A stretch of DNA of 64,000 bases from Sphingomonas abietis (GTDB lineage: Bacteria > Pseudomonadota > Alphaproteobacteria > Sphingomonadales > Sphingomonadaceae): NCBI RefSeq assembly GCF_027625475.1, contig NZ_CP115174.1, positions 434,001 through 498,000 on the forward strand, written 5' to 3'. Within the stretch, counting starts at the first letter, position 1; every line of letters begins with the position of its first letter. The translations under genes were made by a program, and so were the position numbers. The notes below the pieces were generated by a model. The model was not told the origin of the DNA, did no database searches, and was given only the letters and a program-made list of their open reading frames with translations. Below, one piece after another: positions 24,112 through 31,966 of this stretch.

Positions 24112-26454
24112 ATGGTCGGCCAAAATCCAGCCAACGGCATCCAGAAGGTCTGCGTCATCGGCTCCGGCACGATGGGTGCAGGCATCGCCGCACAGGTCGC
24201 CAATGCCGGCGTGCCGGTGCTCCTGCTCGATATCGTGCCGAAGGACGGCAACGACCGCGACGCCATCGCCAAGGGCGCGGTCGCCAAGATGCTCAAGACC
24301 GATCCGGCGCCGTTCATGTCCAAGAAGGCGGCGAAGCTGGTCGAGACCGGCAATATCGAGGATCATCTCGACAAGGCGGGCGAATGCGACTGGATCGTCG
24401 AGGCGATCGTCGAGCGGCTCGACATCAAACAGGCGCTCTATGAGAAGCTGGAAGCGGTGAAGAAGCCCGGCGCGGCGGTGTCGTCCAACACCTCGACCAT
24501 CCCGCTCGGCCATCTCGTCGAGGGCCGGTCGGACCAGTTCAAGCGCGACTTCCTGATCACCCATTTCTTCAACCCGCCGCGCTACATGCGGCTGCTGGAG
24601 ATCGTCGCGGGGCCGCAGACCGACGCCGATCTGGTCGCCAAGGTCGAGGCCTTTGCCGATCGCGCGATGGGCAAGCGGGTGATCCGCACCCATGACACGC
24701 CGGGCTTCATCGCCAACCGGCTCGGCACCTACTGGCTGGCGGTGGCGATCAACGCGGCGATGGACCTCGGCGTCACCGTCGAGGAGGCCGACCAGATCGG
24801 CGGCGCGCCGATGGGCGTGCCCAAGACCGGCATCTTCGGCCTGGTCGATCTCGTCGGCGTCGACCTGATGCCGCTGTTGTCGAAGAGCCTGGCCGACACG
24901 CTGCCGAAGGGCGATCCCTATTTCGACACGATCCGGCCGATGCCGCTGGTCGAGAAGATGATTGCGGACGGGTTTACCGGCCGCAAGGGCAAGGGCGGCT
25001 TCTACAAGCTCGACAAGGGCAAGGACGGGTCGCGCACCAAGATGGCGCTCGATCTCGCCACCGGCGAATACCGGCCCGAGAACAAGCCCGGCAAGCTGCC
25101 GTCCGGCGCCGATCGCGATCTCGCGAAGCTGGTGACGCTGCCCGGCAAGACCGGCGCCTATGCCTGGGCGATCCTCGGCCCGGTGCTGTCCTATGCGGCG
25201 ATGCTGGTCGGCGAGGCGGCGGACGATATCGTCGCGATCGATGACGCGATGAAGCTCGGCTACAACTGGAAGTTCGGGCCGTTCGAGCTGATCGACCGGC
25301 TCGGGCCGGGTCAGCTCTCCGCACGCCTGACGGCCGAGGGCAAGCCGGTGCCGGCCTTCCTCAAGGCGGCGGGCGACCAGCCTTTCTACCGGGTCGAGAA
25401 CGGCAAGCGGCAGTATCTCACCGCCGACGGTTCCTATCGCGACGTCCAGCGTGCCGCGGGCGTGGTGCTGCTGGAGGATATCAAGCGCGGCGCCGAGCCT
25501 CTGCTGAAAAATGGTTCGGCGGCGCTGTGGGATGTCGGCGACGGCGTGGTCGCGCTCGAGTTCACCAGCAAGATGAACGCTTTCGACGAGGACATCATCA
25601 AGCTGATCCAGCAGGCGATCCCGCTGGTGAAGGCGAACTACAAGGCGCTGGTGATCTACAATGAGGGATCGAACTTCTCGGCCGGCGCCAATCTCGGCCT
25701 CGCGCTGTTCGCGGTCAATATCGCGGCGTGGAGCGAGATCGAGAAGCTGATCGCCGGCGGCCAGGCGGCGTTCAAGGCGCTCAAATATGCGCCCTTCCCG
25801 GTGGTCGCTGCGCCTGCGGGACTGGCGCTCGGCGGCGGCTGCGAGATATGCCTCAACGCGGACGCCATCCAGGCCCATGCCGAAACCTATATCGGCCTCG
25901 TCGAATGCGGGGTCGGGCTGGTGCCGGGCTGGGGCGGCAATGGCGAGATGCTCGATCGCGCCGCCAGGGCCAAGATGATGCCCAAGGGGCCGATGCCGCC
26001 GCTCGCCAAGGTGTTCCAGACCGTGTCGACCGCGACCGTCGCCAAATCGGCCGCCGAGGCCAGGGAGCAGCTGTTCCTGCGCGAGAGCGACGGCATCACC
26101 ATGAACCGCGATCGCCTGCTCGCCGATGCCAAGGCCAAGGCGCTGGCGCTGGTCGACGGCTATGCGCCGCCCGAGCCGCCGGTGTTCAAGCTGGCTGGCG
26201 CGAGCGGCCGCACCGGCCTCAACATGGCGGTGCGCGACTTCCAGAAGAAGGGCATGGCGACCGCCTATGACGGCGTCGTCTCCGATCGGCTGGCGCAGGT
26301 GCTCACCGGCGGCGATGCCGACGTGGTGGACGTCGTCACCGAGGACCAGCTGCTCAAGCTGGAGCGCAAGCTGTTCCTCGAAAGCATGAAGGACGCGCGC
26401 ACCCAGGCGCGGGTGGAGACGATGCTCACCACCGGCAAACCGTTGCGCAACTGA
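24112..26454 (+). CDS. fadB: Fatty acid oxidation multifunctional protein (HCDH + enoyl-CoA hydratase)
   Basis: A 780-residue fusion with the domain order reversed relative to E. coli FadB. The 3-hydroxyacyl-CoA dehydrogenase part comes first: GSGTMGAG Rossmann motif at about 17-24, SSNTSTIPLG, HFFNPPRYMRLLEIV and the DTPGFIANRLG linker. The crotonase domain follows (FSAGANLGL, then LALGGGCEICLNAD with a Glu at the hydratase position). This order is known in FadJ-like and alphaproteobacterial proteins. It carries out hydration and dehydrogenation of enoyl-CoA. It forms an operon with fadA, and a REPIN-like palindrome lies downstream. Confidence 0.93.
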   Translation: MVGQNPANGIQKVCVIGSGTMGAGIAAQVANAGVPVLLLDIVPKDGNDRDAIAKGAVAKMLKTDPAPFMSKKAAKLVETGNIEDHLDKAGECDWIVEAIVERLDIKQALYEKLEAVKKPGAAVSSNTSTIPLGHLVEGRSDQFKRDFLITHFFNPPRYMRLLEIVAGPQTDADLVAKVEAFADRAMGKRVIRTHDTPGFIANRLGTYWLAVAINAAMDLGVTVEEADQIGGAPMGVPKTGIFGLVDLVGVDLMPLLSKSLADTLPKGDPYFDTIRPMPLVEKMIADGFTGRKGKGGFYKLDKGKDGSRTKMALDLATGEYRPENKPGKLPSGADRDLAKLVTLPGKTGAYAWAILGPVLSYAAMLVGEAADDIVAIDDAMKLGYNWKFGPFELIDRLGPGQLSARLTAEGKPVPAFLKAAGDQPFYRVENGKRQYLTADGSYRDVQRAAGVVLLEDIKRGAEPLLKNGSAALWDVGDGVVALEFTSKMNAFDEDIIKLIQQAIPLVKANYKALVIYNEGSNFSAGANLGLALFAVNIAAWSEIEKLIAGGQAAFKALKYAPFPVVAAPAGLALGGGCEICLNADAIQAHAETYIGLVECGVGLVPGWGGNGEMLDRAARAKMMPKGPMPPLAKVFQTVSTATVAKSAAEAREQLFLRESDGITMNRDRLLADAKAKALALVDGYAPPEPPVFKLAGASGRTGLNMAVRDFQKKGMATAYDGVVSDRLAQVLTGGDADVVDVVTEDQLLKLERKLFLESMKDARTQARVETMLTTGKPLRN

Positions 26455-26471
26455 GAGACAGAGAGCCCCAC

Positions 26472-26543
26472 CCGTTCGTGTCGAGCGAAGTCGAGACACC
26501 GTGCGTCCGGATCACGTCCCTCGACTTCGCTCGGGACGAACGG
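26472..26543. repeat. REPIN-like palindrome (family C), copy 1
   Basis: Two inverted units: the left begins CCGTTCGTGTCGAG (26472-26498), the right ends GACGAACGG (26516-26543). The inner stems are GTGTC/GACAC on the left and GTCCC/GGGAC on the right, a paired substitution. A second copy lies at 28457-28539, on the other side of the acyl-CoA dehydrogenase gene. Confidence 0.82.
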
Positions 26544-26564
26544 ACGGGTTAGGAGACCGGATCA

Positions 26565-28364
26565 ATGCAAATCTACGACGCCCCGCTGCGCGACATGCGC
26601 TTCGTGCTCCACGAGCTGTTCGAGGATGACGGCTTCGGCGGCCTCCAGAAGTTCGAGGAGTTCACCCCCGACCTGCTCGACGCGGTGCTGGAGGAGGCCA
26701 ACAAGGTCGCCAAGGACGTGCTGCTGCCGCTGAACGCCTCGGGCGATCTCGAAGGCTGCACCTACGAGAATGGCGTGGTCCGCACCCCCAAGGGCTTCAA
26801 GCAGGCCTATGACAGCTTCCGCGCGGGCGGCTGGGCGTCGCTCGCCTCCGATCCCGCATGGGGCGGGCAGGGCCTGCCGGAGACGGTGAACAAGCTGGTC
26901 GAGGAGATGATCTGCGCGGCCAACGTGTCGTTCAGCCTCTATCCCGGCCTCACCCACGGCGCGACCACCGCGATCGAGGGCCATGCCTCCGACGAGCTCA
27001 AGCAGGCCTATCTGCCCAAGATGGTCAGCGCCGAATGGTCGGGCACGATGTGCCTCACCGAATCGCATTGCGGCACCGATCTCGGCCTGCTGCGCACCAA
27101 GGCCGATCCGCAGGCCGACGGCAGCTACAAGATCACCGGCTCGAAGATCTTCATCTCGGCCGGCGACCATGACCTGACCGACAATGTGATCCACCTCGTC
27201 CTCGCCCGCTTGCCGGATGCGCCCAAGGGGGTGAAGGGGATCAGCCTGTTCCTGGTGCCCAAATTCCTGCCCAACGCCGACGGTTCGATCGGCCCGCGCA
27301 ACGGCGTCTCGGTCGCTGGTATCGAGCACAAGATGGGGCTGAAGGCCTCGGCCACCTGCCAGATCAACTTCGACGATGCGACCGGCTGGATCGTCGGCCA
27401 GCCCGGCAAGGGCATGGCCGCGATGTTCACGATGATGAACACCGAGCGCGTCTCGGTCGGCGTGCAGGGCCTCGGCATCAACGAGATCGCCTACCAGTCG
27501 GCCGTCGCCTACGCCAAGGAGCGGCTGCAGGGGCGTTCGCTGTCCGGCGTCAAGAATCCGGACGGCCCGGCCGATCCGATCATCGTCCACCCGGACGTGC
27601 GGCGGATGCTGATGACGATGCGCGCCTATGCCGAAGGCTGCCGCGCGCTCGGCCAATGGTGCTCGCGCGCGCTCGACGCCGAGAAGCATAGCGACGATCC
27701 CGAGGTGAAGCGCCGCGCCACCGATTTCGTCGCGCTGATGACCCCGGTGGTGAAGGCGTTGTTCACCGATTTCGGTTCCGAGGCCGCCAACCTCGCCGTG
27801 CAGACCTATGGCGGCCACGGCTATATCCGCGAGCATGGCGTCGAGCAGTTCGTCCGCGATGCCCGCATCGCCCAGATCTACGAGGGCACCAACGGCGTGC
27901 AGGCGCTCGATCTGGTCGGGCGCAAGCTGCCGGACCGGATGGGCGCCAACCTCCGCCCCTTCTTCCACGCCGTCTCCAATCTCTGCGAGGATATGGCGGG
28001 CGAGCAGGACAAGGCGCTGAAGGCGTTCACCGGCGGCCTCCAGCAGGCGTTCGGCGCGCTCCAGCTGTCGACCGCGACGATCGCGCAGAAGGGCATGAAG
28101 GATCCCGAGGAGGCGGGCGCCGCCGCCACCGACTATCTGCGCCTGATGGGGCTGGTCGGCATCGGCTACACCTTCCTCAAGGCGGCGAAGATCGCGTCGA
28201 CGAAGCTGGCGGCCGGCGCCGGCGACGACGAGGGCTTCTACAAGGCCAAGATCGCCACCGCCTCCTTCTTCTTCGATCGCATCCTGCCGCAGGCGACGGC
28301 GATGTTCCTCGCGATCAAGTCGGGCAAGCGCTCGCTGATGGCGTTGCCCGCCGAAGCCTTCTGA
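26565..28364 (+). CDS. Acyl-CoA dehydrogenase (large, C-terminal extended type)
   Basis: A 599-residue acyl-CoA dehydrogenase longer than the usual 380-400 residues because of a C-terminal helical domain. Motifs include MCLTESHCGTDLGLLRTKA (FAD/substrate site), GSKIFISAGDHD, and YGGHGYIREHGVEQFVRDARIAQIYEGTNGVQA with the catalytic Glu region. The same architecture is seen in DmdC (3-methylmercaptopropionyl-CoA dehydrogenase) and in fadE-like enzymes of sphingomonads. With fadA-fadB directly upstream, a role in fatty acyl-CoA oxidation is most likely. The GGAG site before the ATG at 26565 supports the start. Confidence 0.9.
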   Translation: MQIYDAPLRDMRFVLHELFEDDGFGGLQKFEEFTPDLLDAVLEEANKVAKDVLLPLNASGDLEGCTYENGVVRTPKGFKQAYDSFRAGGWASLASDPAWGGQGLPETVNKLVEEMICAANVSFSLYPGLTHGATTAIEGHASDELKQAYLPKMVSAEWSGTMCLTESHCGTDLGLLRTKADPQADGSYKITGSKIFISAGDHDLTDNVIHLVLARLPDAPKGVKGISLFLVPKFLPNADGSIGPRNGVSVAGIEHKMGLKASATCQINFDDATGWIVGQPGKGMAAMFTMMNTERVSVGVQGLGINEIAYQSAVAYAKERLQGRSLSGVKNPDGPADPIIVHPDVRRMLMTMRAYAEGCRALGQWCSRALDAEKHSDDPEVKRRATDFVALMTPVVKALFTDFGSEAANLAVQTYGGHGYIREHGVEQFVRDARIAQIYEGTNGVQALDLVGRKLPDRMGANLRPFFHAVSNLCEDMAGEQDKALKAFTGGLQQAFGALQLSTATIAQKGMKDPEEAGAAATDYLRLMGLVGIGYTFLKAAKIASTKLAAGAGDDEGFYKAKIATASFFFDRILPQATAMFLAIKSGKRSLMALPAEAF

Positions 28365-28456
28365 CCACGGAGGCAGGCGGATGACGGACAGGCCGGGCCG
28401 AGCGCCCGGCCTGTCGGCGTGTCAGAGGACCGCGTTTTCAGAATGCGTACCGGACT

Positions 28457-28539
28457 CCGTTCGTGCCGAGCGCAGTCGAGGTACGTGCCACAAACCAAGC
28501 GCCCGCAGCATGTCCCTCGATTGCGCTCGGGACGAACGG
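28457..28539. repeat. REPIN-like palindrome (family C), copy 2
   Basis: It begins CCGTTCGTGCCGAG and ends GGGACGAACGG, the same family as 26472-26543 with a slightly longer centre. The left stem GTGCC/GGTAC keeps pairing through a G-T pair. The region 28365-28456 before it holds nothing else recognisable. Confidence 0.8.
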
Positions 28540-28568
28540 TGGTGGATTCTCGGTTCCGGGCCGCGCGA

Positions 28569-28694
28569 TCAACGATGGCAGTTGCGCGTGGCCCACAGCA
28601 TCATGCGCATCCACAGCCGCATGTCGGCATTATAATGATCGCGCCGGCGCGGCTCCCTCAACAGAGCGCGTGCCCCTTCGTACATCGTGGCCAT
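28569..28694 (-). CDS. Possible 41-residue small protein
   Basis: A minus-strand frame encodes MATMYEGARALLREP, then RRRDHYNADMRLWMRMMLW and ATRNCHR. A G-rich stretch (GGGGGG) lies four bases before the ATG and could serve as a ribosome site. The amphipathic, Met- and Arg-rich composition resembles a peripheral membrane or nucleic-acid-binding peptide. It lies between a REPIN-like repeat and hpnL, upstream of no other gene on its strand. I recognise no family. It is real only if conserved in relatives. Confidence 0.35.
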   Translation of the reverse strand: MATMYEGARALLREPRRRDHYNADMRLWMRMMLWATRNCHR

Positions 28695-28759
28695 GATACC
28701 CCCCGGTCAGCCTGTGCGTCGTCAGATAGCGGAGAAACATGACCATTTGACGAACGGCG

Positions 28760-29746
28760 TCAATGGCTGGCGGCGGCCTTGCGCGGGCGCATCTCCAGCC
28801 CCTGCCAGATCAGCAGCGCGGGCACGCCCAGCACCACATCGCGCGCGCGCTTGACCAGCGACAGCGCCACCGCGACCTGCGGATCGAGGCCGACCGCCTG
28901 CGCCAGCAGCAGATAGGCCGCCTCCTGCACGCCGATCGCGCCGGGGATGAGGAAGGCGGCGCCGCGGATCGCGAAGATCAGGCTTTCGAGCGCCGCCACC
29001 CGCCACAGCGGCAGCGGCTGGCCCATCAGCCGGAGCGCCAGCGCGGCGAGCGCCGCCGCCACGATCCAGCCGGCGAGGTTGAACAGGAAGGACAAAGCGA
29101 CCGCGCTGCGGCGGCGGTAGATGTCGTCGAGCTCGACGCGCAGCCGATCGAGCGAGACCGAGGCGCCGTCGGGCAGCACCTTGCCGGCCAGCGCTACCGC
29201 CAGCTTGAGCATCGGCCGCTGGAGAAAGATGAAGGCGGCGGTGGTCGCCAGCATCAGCCCGCCGCCGATCCACGCCAGCGGCGCGACATGGTGGCGGTTG
29301 CCCTCGAGCAGCAAGGATCCGAGCACGATCAGGCCGAACAGGGTGAAGGCGATCTGGCTGGCCATTTCGGTCGAGAGATCGACCACCATCGCCGCATAGG
29401 TCCGCGCCTTGGGCAGGCCCATGCCGGTCAGCGCCCGCGCGCCGACCACCAGCCCGCCGACCTGGCTGAACGGCAGCAGGTCGTTGGCGCCCTCGCGGGC
29501 CAGCCGGGCGAAGGAGAATAGCCCGATCCGGCGCAGCGGCTGCCCCGGCATCGAGACCAGCCAGGCCGCGCCCAGCACCAAAGTCAGTCCCAGGCTGGCG
29601 ACGCAGAACAGCAGGAAGCCGCCCGGCCCGAGCCGCATCGCGGCATCGACCAGCCCGGACAGCCCGATGCGGCCGATCGCCCAGATCGCGGCGGCCAGCC
29701 CGACGATGGTGGCCAGCGCGATCGGCCAGCGGATGTTGGTCTTCAT
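28760..29746 (-). CDS. hpnL: HpnL-like membrane protein (lysylphosphatidylglycerol synthase TM family)
   Basis: A 328-residue integral membrane protein with about eight helices and the UPF0104/LPG-synthase transmembrane signature. Conserved spots are AREGANDLLPFSQVGGLVVG and IRGAAFLIPGAIGVQEAAYLLLA. The hopanoid-associated member of this family is called HpnL; its reaction is not established. It overlaps the upstream ferritin-like gene by four bases and is the last gene of the minus-strand hpnI-J-K operon. Confidence 0.85.
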   Translation of the reverse strand: MKTNIRWPIALATIVGLAAAIWAIGRIGLSGLVDAAMRLGPGGFLLFCVASLGLTLVLGAAWLVSMPGQPLRRIGLFSFARLAREGANDLLPFSQVGGLVVGARALTGMGLPKARTYAAMVVDLSTEMASQIAFTLFGLIVLGSLLLEGNRHHVAPLAWIGGGLMLATTAAFIFLQRPMLKLAVALAGKVLPDGASVSLDRLRVELDDIYRRRSAVALSFLFNLAGWIVAAALAALALRLMGQPLPLWRVAALESLIFAIRGAAFLIPGAIGVQEAAYLLLAQAVGLDPQVAVALSLVKRARDVVLGVPALLIWQGLEMRPRKAAASH

Positions 29747-30636
29747 GTCGTGACGGGTTTCGGCTTTCTCATGAAGCGGCTGATAAGCCGGATCGCGCCC
29801 GGCACAAAGCGCGGACGGATGAGCCTTTTGTCGTAGGGCGCGAGGCGGCGGTCATTCTCGGCCAGGCAGATCGCGGCCAGTTCGCCGAAACCCAGCTCGA
29901 CGCCCAGCTCCTTGGAGCCGTTGAGCGTGAAGTTGTTCTCCTGCGCCTTGGTGTTGCTGCCCATGCCCTTGGCCATGTCGATCCGTTCCCAGATCAGGAA
30001 TGCCCACACCGCGATCACCTTGGCCTCGAACCAGGGCCGGCGCCACCACGGCATGGTGCGCCGCCGCCACGCCACCCAGTTGACGAAGAACAGGATGTGG
30101 CGGCCCTCCTCGCGCATCACCGGCTCGAACGTGTCGATCAGCGCGGGCGGGAAGAAGCCGGTATCCTTGGCGACCTTGAACAGGCCGAAGCCGAAGAAGC
30201 TGTCGATGCACTCCGAATAGCCGGATCGCATGAATGCCCATTCGGGATCCTTCGGGCGGGGATAATCGGGCTCGGGCTCCAATGCGATGCCATAGGCCTT
30301 CACCATGTCGGCGAGCACCACCTTGTGGCGGCTCTCCTCGAAGGCATCCATGTCCACCGCCGCCTTGAGCAGCGGGTCGGTCAGCGTCTCGCCGAAGGTC
30401 TTCACGAACAGGCCGGTGCGGCCCTCGGTCTGCACCGCCATGTCCCAGATCGGCAGCGAGACGATCTTTGCGCGCGGCTCCTCCTCCAGCACCGGCCACT
30501 CGATCAGCGCCGGGCGATAGGGATCGTGGGTATCCAGCAGCATCCGGCACATCAGCCGGAGATGGGCCTCGGAGCCGAGCTTGACCGGCTCGCGGGGGCC
30601 GGGTGCCGGCGCTTCGATCTTTTCCATCATGCTCAT
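29743..30636 (-). CDS. Ferritin-like diiron-type protein in the hopanoid operon
   Basis: A 297-residue mostly helical protein. Two ExxH pairs, Glu101/His104 (FEESRHKVV) and Glu177/His180 (REEGRHILFF), have the spacing of a carboxylate-bridged diiron site, with further Glu at about 142 and 171. An aromatic and basic stretch (RRRTMPWWRRPWFEAKV, about 192-208) could bind a membrane surface. Family: ferritin-like superfamily, distinct from ferritin by length. The stop and start overlaps with hpnL and hpnK show it belongs to the hopanoid operon. An oxidative step on hopanoids is a reasonable guess, but no such reaction is assigned to it, and redox sensing or storage cannot be excluded. Confidence 0.75.
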   Translation of the reverse strand: MSMMEKIEAPAPGPREPVKLGSEAHLRLMCRMLLDTHDPYRPALIEWPVLEEEPRAKIVSLPIWDMAVQTEGRTGLFVKTFGETLTDPLLKAAVDMDAFEESRHKVVLADMVKAYGIALEPEPDYPRPKDPEWAFMRSGYSECIDSFFGFGLFKVAKDTGFFPPALIDTFEPVMREEGRHILFFVNWVAWRRRTMPWWRRPWFEAKVIAVWAFLIWERIDMAKGMGSNTKAQENNFTLNGSKELGVELGFGELAAICLAENDRRLAPYDKRLIRPRFVPGAIRLISRFMRKPKPVTT

Positions 30637-31493
30637 GCCGCGATCGCTCCTTTCCGGCCGAAAGCCTGGAAACTGCCGAGCGTGACATTCCGTTGCACGA
30701 TCGCGTCCCGCACCGTCGGATCGACCAGAGCGGCCAGTTCGGCGCGATATTGGTAGCCGGGCGCGGAGCCCGGATAATGATCGTCGGTCGCGGGGTGAAG
30801 ATAGAGTTCGGTCAGCCCCGGCGGCAGGCGCTCGATCAGGCCACGGACCCGCTGCGGGGTCATGTGGCCCGACCAGGCGAGGCCGAGCACCCGATCGGGG
30901 ACGAGCAGCCCGGCGGCGCGGAACCGCCGCGCGACGCCGCGCGCATAGGGCGCCGCGATGCGGCCGGCGATGGTCTGCGGCACCGGCTCGATCGCGGCCA
31001 GCAATGCCACCGGCTCGACCGGCGCGCGTGCCGCGGTCAGCCCGTAGCGGGCGCCGATCTTCAGGATCAGCCCGGCGATCGTCGGGTGGAGATGGAAATG
31101 CTTGTGCGCGTTGACGTGATCGAGCCGCAGCCCGGTCGCGTGGAAGGCGGCGAACTGCGCCTCGATCTCGGCGGCGAGCTGGCGGCGGACAGCGGGACGG
31201 AAGAACATGGCTGCGCCGGCCAGCGCCATGTTGGTGCGGAAATGGCCGCTGGCATCGACCAGGTCGGGCACCTGGCTCGCCGGCAGCGCTGGCCGCCCCT
31301 CGACCAGCACGAGATGGAGGCCGACGCCGAGGGTCGGCATGTGCCGCGCGCGGATCAGCGCATCTTCGGCCGCCTCGCCCGCCACCATCAGGCTGGCGGC
31401 GGTGAGGATGCCGGTGCGGTGCGCGGCCTCGATCCCCTCGTTGACGGCGATCGACGCGCCGAAATCATCGGCGGTGATGATGAGGTTGGTCAT
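30633..31493 (-). CDS. hpnK: Hopanoid biosynthesis deacetylase HpnK
   Basis: A 286-residue YdjC/ChbG-type carbohydrate deacetylase. It has the TADDFG metal motif (Asp9, Asp10), LGVGLHLVLVEGRPALP, and NAHKHFHLHP with the metal-binding His residues. In Burkholderia, HpnK removes the acetyl group from N-acetylglucosaminyl bacteriohopanetetrol made by HpnI, before HpnJ contracts the sugar ring. The ATG at 31493 overlaps the stop of the DUF559 frame, and its own stop overlaps the next gene. The normal neighbour hpnJ is separated from it by the 457-base nuclease cassette. Confidence 0.9.
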   Translation of the reverse strand: MTNLIITADDFGASIAVNEGIEAAHRTGILTAASLMVAGEAAEDALIRARHMPTLGVGLHLVLVEGRPALPASQVPDLVDASGHFRTNMALAGAAMFFRPAVRRQLAAEIEAQFAAFHATGLRLDHVNAHKHFHLHPTIAGLILKIGARYGLTAARAPVEPVALLAAIEPVPQTIAGRIAAPYARGVARRFRAAGLLVPDRVLGLAWSGHMTPQRVRGLIERLPPGLTELYLHPATDDHYPGSAPGYQYRAELAALVDPTVRDAIVQRNVTLGSFQAFGRKGAIAA

Positions 31494-31897
31494 ATATCGT
31501 CCCCTGCAAGGGGAGGGGGACCATGCGCAGCATGGTGGAGGGGTGGAAGGCTGGATGCGGCCTCGACGATATGGCGGACGACCGCGTCCACGTCTGCGAG
31601 CAGTTCGGTGGCACTGATACGCACGATCACGACTCCTTGCGCGGCCAGCCATGCGTCGCGGCATGCGTCGCGCGCCGGCCGGTCGCCCCGGTTATGCGCT
31701 TCGCCATCGACCTCGACGGCCAATCGCCGGCCCGCACAGAAGAAATCTAGGACATAGGGCCCTGCCGGATGCTGCCGACGGAACTTCAACCCCGCCGGCC
31801 TCGCCCGCAGCGCCTGCCAGAGCTTGACCTCCGGTAGGCTCATGCCTGCCCGCAGCGCGCGGGCTTTCGTCTGCGTGTCCTTCGGGCCGTGGAGCAT
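31490..31897 (-). CDS. DUF559 endonuclease-like protein
   Basis: A 135-residue protein of the DUF559/Vsr-like restriction fold. Conserved residues are Glu23 (SLPEVKLW), the FRRQHP strand (Arg40, Arg41), Asp51 (YVLDFFC), Glu62 and Asp64 with His68 (VEVDGEAH), and Arg93 in VIVRISATELL. The core ends near residue 115. The last 20 residues (LPPLHHAAHGPPPLAG) are encoded by the flanking hairpin repeat and end in a stop that overlaps the hpnK start. It lies between hpnJ and hpnK, genes expected to abut, with REP-like repeats on both sides. This reads as an insertion into the hopanoid operon. Function unknown; DUF559 proteins resemble mismatch or restriction nucleases. Confidence 0.85.
   Translation of the reverse strand: MLHGPKDTQTKARALRAGMSLPEVKLWQALRARPAGLKFRRQHPAGPYVLDFFCAGRRLAVEVDGEAHNRGDRPARDACRDAWLAAQGVVIVRISATELLADVDAVVRHIVEAASSLPPLHHAAHGPPPLAGDDI
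31501..31544. repeat. REP-like repeat (family D), hpnK side of the DUF559 cassette
   Basis: It starts CCCCTGCAAGGGGAGGGGG, continues with the hairpin CCATGCGCAGCATGG and ends GTGGAGGGGT. It is the inverted counterpart of 31907-31957. It starts eight bases upstream of the hpnK ATG and may carry that gene's ribosome-binding context. Confidence 0.8.
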
Positions 31898-31906
31898 GCG
31901 GCGACT

Positions 31907-31957
31907 ACCCCTCCACCACCGGCTGCGCCGGCGGTTCCCCTCCCCCTCCGGGGGAGG
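31907..31957. repeat. REP-like repeat (family D), hpnJ side of the DUF559 cassette
   Basis: It starts ACCCCTCCACCACC, continues with the hairpin centre CCGGCTGCGCCGG and ends CCCCCTCCGGGGGAGG. Read in reverse it matches 31501-31544 in the outer segments, while the inner stem differs by paired changes (CCATG versus CCGG arms). It ends nine bases from the hpnJ stop codon. Confidence 0.8.
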
Positions 31958-31966
31958 ATGGGACGA

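Noticed and set aside
22839..24353. Minus-strand 504-codon frame opposite fadA
   Set aside because: It is an antisense shadow of a well-supported thiolase gene, with no ribosome site or domain.
23941..26499. Minus-strand 852-codon frame opposite fadB
   Set aside because: A shadow of fadB; composition is His/Arg/Asp-rich as expected from reverse reading of GC-biased codons.
6988..31957. RAYT (Y1 transposase) or classical insertion sequence linked to the repeats
   Set aside because: No HUH or DDE motif is found in any gene of the window; only GIY-YIG and DUF559 genes lie with the repeats.
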